Source of the DNA: Spinellus fusiger
Taxonomy: Eukaryota; Mucoromycota; Mucoromycetes; Mucorales; Phycomycetaceae
Direction of reading: 5' to 3'
Length of the DNA: 64,000 bases
Assembly: GCA_025094145.1 (NCBI GenBank)
Contig: JALLLS010000028.1
Span: 186,001 to 250,000 of the forward strand
This document shows positions 1 through 11,999 of this stretch, in pieces. Each line of letters begins with the position of its first letter. Positions within the stretch are counted from its first letter, which is position 1. The translations under genes were made by a program, and so were the position numbers. The notes under the pieces are model-generated. The model worked only from the letters and a program-made list of their open reading frames with translations, was not told the origin of the DNA and made no database searches.

Positions 1-1005
1 TACCAACTAGGAAGGAAGATACCAGATACTAGAGCGAGAAATTCATAAGGAATACCATCAGAGCTAGGACTTCTTTGGTGTGGTGTGTGGAAAACACCCA
101 TCAGAAGATTATCCATGGTGAATGAATCACATAGGTTGTCTTTATCCTTTTATATTTATAGTGGATTCAATGGGAATGACATATAGTGCAGCAGACAAGA
201 CAGATTCTTCAATTGGATCTGAAGTGTACAATTGTTTGTAAAAGCATTGAACAGCCTCAGTCTTCTCACTAGGAGTGGTGCACAAGTTGTTAGTGGTGAG
301 ATGGCAGAGGCTAGAAATAGATTGCTACTGTTGCCTAGTGGCTACAGTGCGCTTCAGATACCCTGCTGACATCTCACCATGTTCCCTCCAATGATTTCCA
401 GCCTTCAAAACAGAGAAGAGTCTATGCTGGAAAGTAGGTTTTGTAGCCAAAACTGAGTTATCACAATAAATCTCTTTACTATGAGGTGTTGGGCTAAATG
501 AAAAGACCGTGGTAAGAAGAACATGGTCTGTCCAGGCAGAAGAAATAAACTCCACATTTGAAGAGTGCATAAAAGGTGCCATGTCGTTGGGTGAAAAGAT
601 ATAATCAATGCAAGAACTAGAATCTACTCGACAAAAGGTAGGTAGAGGAAGCATATTTGGAGCCGTAAGACAGTTCAGACTGCCGATCCTAAGAAGGTTA
701 TTAGATATATATATGCCTAAATGGCTTGGTGTCTTAATAGAGCGATCACTTCTTGTCTTTGTATATGTCAATGGAGCATACTTGGAGGCTTTCTTAACCC
801 ATTTCTTAGTCTGGGTCTTGACTGGCGTCTTTGTCTTCTCTACAGCAGTAAGAGACTTGTATGTTCTAATTGGGGAAATTATACCTAGTATTGGTGGTAT
901 TGGGGCTTCTGCCCTATCTATGGCATCAGCAAAGTGCGCCATGTTAATGTCAGAGTTCTCCTCTTCTTTCTCTCCTCTTCCAAGGCCTTTTATTACTGGG
1001 TTCAA
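1..1005 (-). pseudogene. LINE ORF2 remnant with internally deleted endonuclease
   Basis: The longest open stretch, 1005-325, encodes about 226 residues. It contains LRIGSLNC, which looks like the opening strand of an APE-type endonuclease domain, followed almost at once by CIDYIFSPNDMA and SAWTDHVLLTTVFSF, which look like the closing D-Y-I-F and S-D-H motifs. The roughly 150 residues normally between them are absent, so most of the domain has been deleted. After a stop near 325 the reading continues as FYKQLYTSDPIEESVL and then SSDGIPYEFLALV, the usual lead-in to the RT domain. What follows is cut off at base 1. Confidence 0.7.
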
Positions 1006-1089
1006 TAATCTCTATGGTGGGTGCTGACTGCACAACCTTAGGACGCTTACGGTTCAAGTCATCTCTGTTTCTAGGATAATTAGCTGCTA

Positions 1090-1845
1090 CATGTCTCTCT
1101 TCTTGACACCCATAACACATCCGTTTAAGGCGAGTAGGGCATTGTTCTCTTGAATGTCTCCCTTTGTGGCATTAGGAACAGTGCTTGAGCATATCCTGCC
1201 ACGTAGCAAAAAATAAAAATAAAAACGTACTTGAACTATCATACCACTCTAACCCATGGCTCCATGGCTTTAAGCTGGCTGTTGGAGAGGCAGTACTTGC
1301 CAGGAAATCATACCCCCTTTCTAGATACCACTCTCCATGTTCCTCCACATGAAGTCCTACTTTCAGAACTTCCCCATAGGGGTGAGGAATTCTAAAAGTC
1401 CTGCACGCACACTCTCAGCAACATCAATAGGAAATTTCTTGAGGGAGGGCTTAGTGGTTTTGTAATCACTGAGGATAGCTGAGTAGGCCTTGAAGACATT
1501 ATCTCCAATTGCCAAGCCACTTCCTTCACAGGCAGCAACACAGTGCTCCTCAGACTGAAGGATGACCTCCACAATCGTCCGGGATCCTTCTTTATGAGTG
1601 GCCATGGCCAAGCCTATACCAATAGGAAAGGCTTTAAGGTTCTCCCTATAAAAGGCTGGAGATGTCACCAGTACCAAGGTGACATCAAGAAATACACAGG
1701 GGTGTTTGCTGAAGGCCTGTTTCCAGACTCGAGGGGTATATGTTGAGGTGTTTTGAGAGATGTTGGAAACAGACAAAAGAACAACTTTGTACTTTTTAGC
1801 TTCCAAGTACGAAGAAAAGGGTGTTGCTTTCGTGCTGTTATTTCA
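1090..1845 (-). pseudogene. LINE ORF1 (gag-like, zinc-knuckle) remnant
   Basis: An open stretch of about 147 codons (1806-1363, continuing upstream without a clear ATG) matches in style the N-terminal domain of LINE ORF1 proteins: a conserved start around LEAKKYKVVLLSV, then an RNA-binding-like region. A one-base frameshift near 1375 moves the reading into KVGLHVEEHGEWYLERGY. Further on, two CCHC knuckles (C-x2-C-x4-H-x4-C) can be read: the first has a stop codon between its first two cysteines and the second has tyrosine in place of its last cysteine. No function is expected. The assignment rests on motif order and on the endonuclease remnant that follows. Confidence 0.65.
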
Positions 1846-2058
1846 GTCCATGAGAGGTGTTGAGTGGGCTTATGGACACTACTTGATGAGTCTGGATTTT
1901 TAGCGGGGAGCTATGCTATTTTATGAATAAGCATTTGAGGGCGGGCACACATAGGAGAATTGACGTGACTGCTGATGTTCACAAACAGCTTGTTAGAAAT
2001 CTGACTTATTTTTTTCTCTCTTCTCTCTCTCCCACTTATCACCTCTGTACATCTCACT

Positions 2059-2391
2059 ATGGAAGGTTATCAACAAACTGCTATCCGCCAGCCTGTTGCA
2101 ATGACTTATATCTGTGCAGGTACTCTATTCTCTATTGAATTTCAATATACAAAGCCTTATTATGACAAGTCCAGACAGTAACTGATGTTTTGTATTTTCA
2201 GATTGTGGTGCTGAGAATCAGTTAAAGCCAAGAGAACCTATTCGCTGCCAAGACTGTGGCCACCGTATCATGTACAAAAAAAGAACCAAGAGAAGTAAGC
2301 ATACTCATATTCACTCACTCTCATGTAGATATATATACACTCTTTTCTAACCTATTCTTTGTCTCTAGTGGTTCAATTTGAGGCTCGTTAA
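2059..2391 (+). CDS. RPB12: RNA polymerase subunit RPABC4 / Rpb12
   Basis: Small zinc-binding subunit shared by RNA polymerases I, II and III, part of the Rpb3/Rpb10/Rpb11/Rpb12 assembly platform in the nucleus. Three exons, 2059-2119, 2202-2294 and 2369-2391, join in phase to 58 residues, the same length as I recall for the human protein and shorter than yeast (70). Visible features are the zinc ribbon YICA(D)CG ... [10 protein letters not shown], the RTKR motif and the invariant C-terminus VQFEAR. The first intron splits the codon after ICA and the second splits the codon before VQFEAR. The gene ends about 100 bp from the end of the convergent F-box gene. The identification is near certain from the C-terminal half. 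Confidence 0.96.
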
Positions 2392-2492
2392 TGGCTGTCA
2401 CTTCTCTTCATAGACATCTTTTGTTGCCTGTACATAATACCAATAAAATTTTTAGTTGTAATAGTAATTCAAACACTATACAATTGTTTATG

Positions 2493-5401
2493 TTAAACTT
2501 CTCCTCTGCTCAGTCTAAGTACATATTGAAGTTCCTCGTCGTATTCATCTTCAACACTATGGGATGGGGGTTTATGACTCTTTTCTGCCTTGAGAGGCTC
2601 AATAACGCGAGCCTTGACATCCTTCCAAGCATTCTGTGCCTGATTAGAAGAGCTTGGTGTAGTTCCTGTCACTGTTGGCCAGGCTTCTTTTACAGGTGCA
2701 GAAGAAAAAAGCTCCTCTGATACTCTAGTGTCTTCTATAAGAGAAGAATGAATTGCTTGGTTGATATACTCTTCCTTAAAATCCTCTTCTTCTTCCGTCA
2801 TCTCTAAACTAGCAATCACTGCTCTGATAAGCTCATCTTCATCCTTATCATTCTCCGCAGCAGTAATATAGTCCGAGTGAATGGCTCCTGGATGAGATCC
2901 AGGCCCGTGGGTTAAATGGCTCTCTCTATGGGTAGACTCTATTGCTTCTTCTTGAGATAGCATGGTGGCATAGGCCATCATCTCTTCTTCTGACATACCG
3001 CCCAATGTCAACTTGTGGAGTTTCTTGGCCTCGAGTATTTTCTCTTTCTTCTCTTGCATAAATCGATCTTTGGTCTCTCTTACATCCTGTCTCATTTCAT
3101 AGTAGAGCTGTTGGCCACTGAGACTTGTACCCGATGTCTTTGATTTAGCACGGAGTTGGCGACGATCTTTATAGGAGTGTAAGTTAAGGCATTTTACCTT
3201 ACTCTACTTGTACCTAAGAGTTGTTTGCTGGGAGAGAAGTCCCATGTTTTGATATGGTCACCAATAACAGCTACACATTGATAGTCATTACAGTGTATCT
3301 TACTGACTTTGAAGACATCCCTGCTGCCTTGGACAGACAGAATGTGTCGAGGAATCCTATGCATTTTGTTTAGTCTAGAGATAGATAGGAGGCACCTACT
3401 TGTTTCTTATGACATTAATCTCAACTCCAGTTATAGGATCCCAAATCCTTATCCACCCATCAGCACTGAACATCATAGATTAATTACTGAGTTGTATAGA
3501 CTCTATCAACTCAGTACCTTCCACTAACAATTTTGAAAGCGTCAACATAGAGTGCGCTGATATCTGCATGATGTCCTCCCATTCTTCTTAGGGGAGGTAT
3601 AAAAGGATATTGCTTCTTTTGCTGATCCAAATCCCATATGTATATTGATCCCATAGTGTCGCCAGCAACCAAAAGACGAACAGTTCTTAAAGCGGGTATA
3701 TCTGTTGTAGTTTTATCTGGTGTATCTGGTGTATCTGGTGTATCTGGTGTTTTTGGTGTTTTTGGTGTTTTTGGTGTTTTTGAAGAGGTTTGTTTCTTTG
3801 GATTGGATTTCAATGCCGATGTTAAAGAAGAAAGCGGAACTGGCAAAGAAATATCCCATTCCATACAAGTGAAGCTTCCAAGCATATGTTCAGCTCCAAA
3901 TGTAGCCACACACTGTCCAGTTTCTATAGAATACTTCTGCAGCCTATTTGATTGGGTATAGGATACTATTAGCATATTGTATAATGGATCATATCTCATA
4001 GATTGCACCGAGGAACTGCTACTAGTACTAGGAGAAGGAACGACTAGACGCCTTGTAGAATTTCCACCTAATATTTGACCATCTCTCTGTGTAAGATAGG
4101 TCTCTGGCAGTGTATCAAGTTGAATATTCAAAATGAGAATGGATCCATTAGCATAGCCTACTACAATATGATCCTTCATGACTTGTAAGCAGGTAGGGGT
4201 TTCCATAAGACCTATCATTATTATCATTATAAAAATTAAAGAATCATAAGAAATTGTATTAGTGTATCTAGATAGATAGATATTATCAATACAATGCATA
4301 CCCTGGAGATTCTTTATACAAACTGAAATAGATAAATCCCATATTTTTATTTCGCCTTCCTCTCCAACACTAACAAATATAGTCTGGGCAGAGGGCAGGA
4401 ACTCAATGAGTCGAACAGCACTACGATTGATACTTGTGAATGTTCTGTGCTGTCTTCCAACCAATGCATTCATGCGTATTGTTGCTGTAATAAGCCCAGT
4501 ACTAAATCCCCATACAATGCATTGCCTAACGGATCAGGTCAGAACAAGCACATTTCCAGTGCTACCACCTACTTGTTCATATAAATACAGCTTAGCTCGA
4601 TGGGTACTCCTGTATCAGTACTAAACAGAATATGTTTGTCTACTTTTCCGGTGCCAATATAACACTTGACTGCCACACCTTGAAACAATGTTAAATACCA
4701 TACACTATTACTGTATTTATTCCCTATTTATACTCACCTCTCTCTTTACTAGCCACCATAAGTGAGGCATTGTCGAAATCAACACAGGAATTGTCAATAT
4801 ATCCCACTTTTGGATCCATAACCAAGGCAGATCCTCTTCCTTTCTCCCACTTCCTACATCCACATTATTAATCATTCGTGATTTACACCTTATCTCTACC
4901 TAAGAAGATGAGTCCGAAGTATATACTCTGACTTCCAGGTGTCAGTACATAGACGTTTGTAAGGAAGAGCACCAAAATACGATACAAATGCAATTCTCCC
5001 TGTTCATACTTTATAAGCACACGCTAAACCCATCAATTGAAGTCTTACAGCAACTATCATCCGTTACAATATAATACCAGTCTCTGCACACTTTAGCTGC
5101 ATTGGCCAGACTGGCAGGACTGAGACGTGCAAAGATATGAGTGATAAGTTCTATTGACAGGCTCTGTATATAACAGGGTGTCCTTGCAGCATAAATGTCA
5201 ATACATTAGATAGAATTCATATAAATCCACCTACGAAGGGTCCACTGCCATAAGACGCTGTTGACGTCCTTTTCTAAAAGAGTTCTCTGATCCTTTTTCA
5301 TAGTCATCTTGGTCTTTATCTTCACTCTGAGAGTAGTAGGGTGAATTCATAGAATATTTTTCACTGCTGAACTTCAGTGGATAAATGTCAGAAGAAATCA
5401 T
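2493..5401 (-). CDS. F-box / WD40 / ubiquitin-interacting-motif protein
   Basis: Ten exons (5401-5235, 5182-5049, 4999-4900, 4853-4738, 4678-4573, 4525-4302, 4211-3518, 3465-3400, 3356-3214, 3166-2493) join with matching phases into 807 residues. Domain order: acidic, serine-rich N-terminus; F-box at about residues 60-105 (LSIELITHIFARLSP ... VCRDWYYIV); WD40 blades through the middle (IKIWDLS, IYIWDLDQ, IRIWDPITG, KTWDFSPS); and a C-terminus with three UIM-like helices (MSEEEMMAYATMLSQEEA, DELIRAVIASLEM, DEELQYVLRLSRGE). Such a protein would be a substrate receptor of an SCF ubiquitin ligase that also binds ubiquitin. S. pombe Pof10 is one fungal F-box/WD protein of this general type, but orthology is not established. 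A low-complexity TPK/TPD run lies in one WD40 loop. Confidence 0.85.
3714..3785 (+). repeat. 9-bp coding microsatellite in the WD40 gene
   Basis: About four copies of ggtgtatct are followed by about four of ggtgttttt. On the coding (minus) strand they give four TPK and then about four TPD units in a surface loop between WD40 strands. The unit is a multiple of three, so copy-number change keeps the frame. Confidence 0.85.
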
Positions 5402-5522
5402 AATTTGGTCTGTCGCAGTAGAGAAACCTCAGACAAGCGCTGTCTGAATTAAAAGAATAATGACAAAATCATGTGACTGGTTAAAGCAAGACTATTTTTC
5501 TCCTTTTTTAGTATAATTTTAT

Positions 5523-5988
5523 TCTTATATTAGTATGCCTTACTAGATATTATAATATCTTTTGCATGACAAAATCCAATAAGACACACTTTTTAATACA
5601 GTTTATCTGTACCATAGGCTTCCGTCAGTTATTAAACTAAGGCTCCCTCAATAAATAAGAAAGAGAAGGATGGGATGAACCAGAAGGCTTGGGCCTTTTA
5701 TTGGTTCAGAGAAATAGATAGAAATACAATAAAAGAGTAAAGAGCTTTTTAATAGCATTGAATAGTATCAGTTGCCATTTATCATACGTTAATAGGGTTA
5801 TGCTGTATAAAATTCAGGTAGTATTGCTCAATGTTGGCATACATGTCTACTCTGTACTGATAAAGAGGGCTTTTCAAATAAATGCAAGTCATTGGAGTCA
5901 TTTCCGTAAATCAATCTGAATCAGTAGTATTTCATTGTGCTTATCATGACATTTTGGTCATTGGCTGAACATGTATTTATACTCCAAC
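5523..5988. repeat. 466-bp dispersed repeat, copy 1
   Basis: Read by eye, this block is base-for-base the same as 37559-38024. A diverged and interrupted third copy lies at about 12000-12870. It has no coding capacity, and I could not find terminal inverted repeats at its ends. It lies in the divergent promoter region between the F-box gene and VPS60 and directly abuts a CACACCAGG element on its right. Confidence 0.85.
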
Positions 5989-5989
5989 C

Positions 5990-6579
5990 TACACACCAGG
6001 AGATTTTTGGGATATAAAAGGAAATATTCTGAGGATAAAATAAAAATCTTCTTATGATTGGCTAATGTGTTTGAAAATGCCTTTTTGTTGTCCAGAAGGT
6101 CGATTTCAAACTCTGCCTGCCTATCAGAACAAAGATAATTGACTTTGCAATTAAAAAGTATAGAATTGGCTGTAAAGACAAGACATAGAACAAGAGTCAT
6201 CCCAATATTACAACCCAGTCACTGCATTTATTGTTTAACATAATATGTTATCCATAAGCCCACAGTATTTGCAGTATAAGACTGCTTAAGAAAGATGTAT
6301 TATAAAACACACTGAATTAACTCTAGTAATCTTTGTCCATAAAATAGAACCAAACTTACTTAAATTGATAAATTTATAGTCATTCATTGAATCCATATTC
6401 ATAATCACCTCAACTAACTCATTGTAACTGGTATTAACAAGAGTACTTCATAATAACAAATATTTGGATACTTGCAAACCTTTTGATTTTTAAACATTTT
6501 TCTATAAAAGGTGAGGTTTTTTAACGATGTAAAAAGGAGATATCATCGCTTAAAGACCAGAAAAATCTCCTGGTGTGTA
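5990..6579 (-). mobile_element. CACACCAGG-family short TIR element (590 bp), intact ends
   Basis: It starts TACACACCAGGAGATTTTTG and ends with the inverted form CTCCTGGTGTGTA, so TA flanks both ends. Compared with 36075-37271 it lies in reverse orientation: the right-type end (gggatataaaaggaaat) is on the left and the left-type end (ctggtctttaagcg, read inverted) on the right. The inside is about half the length of the 1.2-kb copies, consistent with an internally deleted non-autonomous element. It contains no transposase reading frame. Confidence 0.75.
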
Positions 6580-7193
6580 GTGCTTATCAGAATGGTGTGT
6601 ATTACAGTGTTGACATATAATTTTTAATCCAGATTCAGAATCAGCATTGTAGGGTATCATCTTTTAAATCTCAGTTGGTGATGAGAAAGTCCTCCTGGGT
6701 TGTTGTCTTTTTGGCTTCAACCAAAGAGAAATCCTGAACAGTTCAAAGAGTAAACAAAGTCTGATCTTTATTTAATGTTTTGAACTTGTTTTATACTTTT
6801 CTAATTGATACTATCTACCAATTCTAATAAAAAAGCACTCCCTTGATAAAGTATCATCTCTTAGATGCACGCCTTGCTATTAACCCTTCTTCTATTGTGT
6901 GGTCCTCTTTTAGGTAGTCTGTGTTTCTATTGACGGGGATGATATATATCTCTATTTATGGCAGGTGACTATCCGACAGCTATAACAAATCTTAGGTCCC
7001 AATATACCCTTTATGGTAATACCATGGAGTCAAAGAATATCTTTTTTTAATTAATTAAATAAAAATAAAAATAATCAGAGACTACTGCCAATAGAATAAG
7101 CATTGGGCAATGTCTTCCTCACCTAGTGTGACTGCTTGATAGATGTGCTTGAGCCTGCTTGTTCTTGTTTCAGTTTAGCATCTGGCCAGCACT
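6580..7193. other. Non-coding, promoter side of VPS60
   Basis: AT-rich sequence between the TIR element and the VPS60 start. I see no reading frame worth calling. The core promoter of VPS60 presumably lies in its last 200 bases, but no element is distinct enough to name. Confidence 0.4.
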
Positions 7194-8228
7194 ATGAACA
7201 GACTCTTTGGCACCTCTAAAAAGACACCTAAGCCTACACTAGTGGATGCCATTTCCTCAGTAATAGTCTAGTGTTATTCTCTTTTACTCATACTCCTAAC
7301 ACCTACCTACAGACAGATGGACGTGCAGATGCAGTAGAAGTCAAGGTTAAGAAACTAGACGCTGAACTGACACGATACAGAGACCAAATGAAGAAAATGA
7401 GGGACGGACCTGCCAAAGTAAGACTCAGTTCTAGGGCAAATAGACCAAGATAGAAAGAATTAGGATTGAAGTCTTAGTTCTATTGCCTTTGCTTAGCATA
7501 AAAAATGCTCTGTTTTGTTTTATTCATAGAGTGCAGTTCAGCAAAAGGCATTACGAGTCCTTAGACAAAGAAAACTGTAAGTCTTGTTCTACAGCCCTTG
7601 TCTCATAGGCTACTTAGCTATGAAGTCCAGCTGGAGAACCTACAGCAGCAGTCATTTAATATGGAACAAGCACAAATGACAACGGATAACCTGCGTAATG
7701 TTATGGCTACTGTGGATGCTATGCAAACAGCCAATAAAGAGATGAAGAAGCAATACAAGAATGTTGATTTGGATAAGATTGATGTAGGTTTGGCTTAGTG
7801 GCTATGGCAAAATAGTAACTACTGTGAATAGCAATTGCAGGATGAAATGGAGGACTTGATGGAGGCTGCTAATGAAGTCCAAGAATCTCTTGGTAGAACC
7901 TACAATCTCCCTGATGATATTGATGAAGATGACTTGGCAGCAGGTAAAAGAATAGCACTAGCCACTGATTTATACCATAATTATTTACATTTCTTTATTA
8001 GAATTGGATGCCCTGAGTGATGATATACAGTTTGAAGATGAGATACCCTCCTATCTCCAGGAACCTTCAGAAGAACTTCCTAAGCTAGTAGATACTGACC
8101 CCAAAGAGGTAATCATCATTTGTACAGACCATACCACTGTAGGACTCACCAGTCTATCATAGCATAATGTTCAGTTGGATGAGTTTGGTCTGCCTATTTC
8201 TGCTCATGCTCCAATGAAAGCTCAATAG
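7194..8228 (+). CDS. VPS60: ESCRT-III subunit Vps60 / CHMP5
   Basis: Accessory ESCRT-III protein of the Snf7 family. On endosomes it recruits Vta1/LIP5 and so stimulates the AAA ATPase Vps4 during multivesicular-body formation. Seven exons (7194-7259, 7313-7417, 7530-7576, 7618-7783, 7841-7943, 8002-8108, 8175-8228) give 215 residues, close to the roughly 220 of the family. Diagnostic stretches are the start [10 protein letters not shown], the basic helix [19 protein letters not shown] region (exon 2), [43 protein letters not shown] and the C-terminal LDEFGLP. Introns are about 41-112 bp. The start is the first ATG and matches the conserved N-terminus. RGD2 starts 156 bp downstream on the same strand. 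Confidence 0.95.
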
Positions 8229-8384
8229 GAATGCAGTTGTAATAAATAAGGGAGGGGTGGAAGGGGGTGGACTATCGTTGAACAGTAGAACAAGTGATAA
8301 GCATGCATTGACCCTGTCATCGTGTGACCTCTTTTTATTACAGGTGTCAGTCACCCATGCACTTTATTCTTATTATTACCCGCC

Positions 8385-11300
8385 ATGCTTCATCATCCCT
8401 TTCAAGATTCTTTTTGGTCACCTAACGCTGCTCTAGATGCTGTACCGAACTTTTCTTATGGACTTGATGTGCTACATGGAAAGCTCCATCAGTCTATGGA
8501 AGAGAATACAGTCATTGTACAGTACCTAAGACAACGCATTGCTGCTGAGCATGGCTATGCTGAACTTCTCCAGGCCTTGTCTTTTGATAATATAGAAACA
8601 GCTTTTGAAAAAGATGTGGGTGCAGGATTGAAAAGAAGCTTTGAGATTGTACGCTCTGAAAGTGGTGAAACAGCAAACGGCCACCTTACACGAGCCAACA
8701 ATCTAACAGAAACTGCCCTTGATCCTCTTGAAAGACTGGCCATGCGCTACCAACGCATTGTTCAAAACACAAAAACCACTATGGATAAGCGTATTAAGGA
8801 CTTTGAGATTATGGCTGAGAGTGTAGATCAAGTTCGGACAACTTACAAAGTCAAGTGTCGTGCTGTTCAAGCATTGGACCTCGAGTATTTACCACCCCTT
8901 CCGTATGTAGATATGCAGGTTCGCTTAGGAAAGTTCACATTTGCCTATATGGAAATCATACGCCTTCTTCAACGTATGAGCCAGGACTATAACCAGCAAC
9001 CAAAGCAAGAAACCACATTACAGGAAGACCATGACATTGTAGTACTGACGGGTGAATTTATATATGAGTGGATGCATAACTACTGTCATTTACTCTTACA
9101 GAATGAGAATAACAACCATGACACTGATTTTCCCTCCTCTTTTACCTTAAAAAATGAAAGAGAAAGAAACACACAAATGACCATGGAAATATGTCAGGAT
9201 TTACTTGCTTACAGCTTCTTGTGTTCGGTGTCGGGGGGTCAATCCACATTTGACAGCTTGCCAGATGTATTTTATAAGATTCGTAAACAAACATTCAAAG
9301 AGTTAGCAGATAATGTTATTGGAAATATAAACCAAAACAAAGTGTCTGTGGAGGATGAAGTGATGACTGCTTCAAGTGGGCTAGGTGGGATATTCGAACG
9401 CTGGAATCACAAAAACCATGAAGAGAACAAGCAGCTTGCAATTCAAGACATGCAAGAAGCAGACAAGGCATATAAAGAGTCTGTGGCAAAGGCCGAGAAA
9501 ATGCGTATGGAGACAGAACAACTATTGGTGAGAATAAATAAATGATAAACAAGTAGTGTTGCTGTTATTCACGTTGTATCTTTAGTTTATGCATTATGAG
9601 GAAATGGAAAGCCTTGAGTTTGAGCGAATTCAAACTATTAAACAGGGTTAGGCATTTAAATCAGCCAAAGTCTTGAAGTTTTGTAACTATATTAATATCA
9701 TATTCCAGCGTTCATTAGTATCGCTGCAGCACTGTCCAATACAATACCATTATGCAAAGAGATGTACGACCGAATGATGCTTTATCAAGAAACATTGAGG
9801 CCTGATAAAGATGTTCGGTTTATTGTTGAGCAATACCGCACAGGTCGATACTGTCCTAAGCCAATCATTTACGAAAGCTATTTTCATGGTACTGTTTCTG
9901 GTGAGTTTTTTTTTTTTTTAAAAAGTATACTAATAATGGAAAACAAACAGGTCAAGCGTATGGTATAGCATTAGATCAGTTGGCTCAGATACACCACACA
10001 ATGGTTCCATTTATTATTTCAGAGGGACTTGCTGTCATTGAATCTGGTTAGATGATGTTCTTGTACTATTTATGTTCTTGTGAATTATAATGAAAGCTAA
10101 CATATTCTTCTATTTTTTTAAACACGTTAGGGTTTAAGGGTTTATGCTACCAAGGTATTTTTTTATGCTAGATAAAATTATACAAAAATACAATATGGAA
10201 AGAAAATGAATTGACAGTGGAGATAACAATCATAGAAAAAGAAAAGGCATGGACTACACAACTACCACTAGATCGAATACATACTGCAAGAGATGAAATA
10301 AATTACCTTCCAATAACCATGAAAGAAGACTTCCTCCAACGCTATGATATTTTACTATTAGCCTCACTCATTCGACTCTTTCTCATGGAACTTCCTGAGT
10401 GTCTGCTTACCTTTGAACTTTATGAACCATTCAAACTACTCTACACTAATTGTAAGCCTACCGGATGTATCCATATATTTACACAGTTTACTAATCCTTG
10501 TGAGGGTATTTAATAAGCTCAGGACGATGAAAGTCGTCTTGTTTCCATCAGTAAACTATTAGCAACGCTCCCAGCAACCAATTTTTATACTATCAAAACA
10601 CTGGTAAACCATTTTCATAAGTATGTTATTTTTTATTTTATTTTATTTTAAACAGGTGTTATTTTACTCTATCATAATATAAATTAATTTAGGTTATTTG
10701 AAGATTCGGGTGATGTACATAGCTCAGAACTGCTGGAAAATATTGCATCAATATTTGGCCATATTATAATACGTTCACAGATTGAATCAAACTTAAAAAT
10801 ACACGATAAACACCCTCAGAGATTGATGCGCGACTTAATTAAACACTATCATAGTGTATTTTCTGTGGAGACTCACAAAGCTCAAGGTGAACATGCAAGC
10901 AGACGCTCTATTGTTGCCAATTTTGAGACAGCAAGTAAAGAACCTTCATTGAAATCGCCCTCTTTCTCCTCCACCTCATCCGCTATATCCACCCTTGCTT
11001 CTGATACTGGACTAACAGCAACATCAGCAACATCAGCAACATCACAAGAAGTCTCTAATAAGGATGTCAAACCAAGTGTATCAGTTCCTGCGCGACGAAG
11101 AACTCTTCTTTCTTTTATGCGCCGTGGTACTCTTGAGCAATCACAGAATAGTGGTGTACTTGGAAAGGGAGGATTGAAAACATCAACTTCAACTCCAAGG
11201 AAACCAATCCATGTTCCTTCTGCAAGTATGCTTTTTGAAGATCCTGAAGAAACATCAAATGATCATGTTTCGCCTACACACACCTTTTTTAATCCCGATA

Positions 11301-11491
11301 CTGGAAAAGAAGAGCACACATTTCTGTGTCAACATATTAGTCAAAGTAGACAAATATCTACAAGTAATATTGATTTAGCCAAGAATAGTCATACAACTTT
11401 ATCAAACCATACTCGGCATGATTCTATCGAGAGTACTAACAATATTGATCAGGGCAGCATGAGCTCATTTTTTGATGATGAAGATTTTTAA
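8385..11491 (+). CDS. RGD2: Rgd2-type F-BAR / DEP / RhoGAP protein
   Basis: Predicted GTPase-activating protein for Cdc42/Rho at curved membranes. Eight exons (8385-9527, 9586-9646, 9709-9900, 9951-10046, 10131-10154, 10218-10451, 10518-10620, 10693-11491) close in phase to 883 residues. The FCH/F-BAR domain starts at residue 1 (SFWSPNAALDAVPNFSYGLD). A DEP-like segment is inserted in it at about 220-310 (FIYEWMHNYCHLL ... EICQDLLAYSFL ... FYKIRKQ), the layout known for yeast Rgd2. A RhoGAP domain follows (YGIALDQLAQ, SLIRLFLMELPECLLTFELY, LVSISKLLATLPATN), then a serine/threonine-rich tail. Oddity: where RhoGAPs have G-x-Y-R with the arginine finger, this model reads FKGLCYQ, encoded by a 24-nt micro-exon. 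Either the finger is missing or the splicing there differs. Confidence 0.88.
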
Positions 11492-11624
11492 ATAAAACTT
11501 GATAATTTTTTAACTATAAAATGAATAAAAAGGCTGGTTTGTTGATTTTATTGTATATTTATAATATTAATGGTATGTTTCTAATACTTTAGCACGGCCA
11601 TCTCAATAAACTAAGAACTTGTAC

Positions 11625-11656
<32 letters not shown>

Positions 11657-11999
11657 TTTTGAAAATATGAATATATACTAAGCGCATATACTTTAAGTCT
11701 TCTTCATATGTTCTAGGACACACACATATGACTTTATTTTAGACTTTCTAGTGCTACAAACAAAAAGAGAAGTAATATCAAGTATATTATTTTTAAAAAA
11801 AAACTATTTGTATTTACACATACTAAAGCAACTTACAAAAAGCCATAGATCTTTCAAAATTTATGTTTTATGTTTTAGTCTAAATATAAATGTACAGCTG
11901 CTATTTATTCGTACTGTTTTATAAATACACTGAGAGTTTTGAAGATCTAACAATATCAACAGATTTCCCAAGGAAGTTTATATTAATAACAAGAATACA
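11492..11999. other. AT-rich spacer downstream of RGD2
   Basis: No gene seen. It contains a tttttA low-complexity run at about 11624-11660 and presumably the RGD2 3' UTR, with an aataaa just after the stop at about 11492. Confidence 0.4.

Larger units (their letters stand above)
1..1845 (-). mobile_element. Decayed non-LTR (LINE) retrotransposon, 5' part, cut by window edge
   Basis: Read on the minus strand, the interval runs in LINE order: a gag-like first ORF (about 1845-1090), two CCHC zinc knuckles (about 1185-1090), the start and end of an endonuclease domain (about 780-420), then the linker that precedes reverse transcriptase (about 300-1), with the motif SSDGIPYEF near 60-30 typical of the region just before the RT core. 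Stops and frameshifts interrupt both ORFs, so the copy is dead. The RT core itself lies outside the window. Seen directly: motif order and lesions. Inference: LINE clade membership, which cannot be assigned here. Confidence 0.8.
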
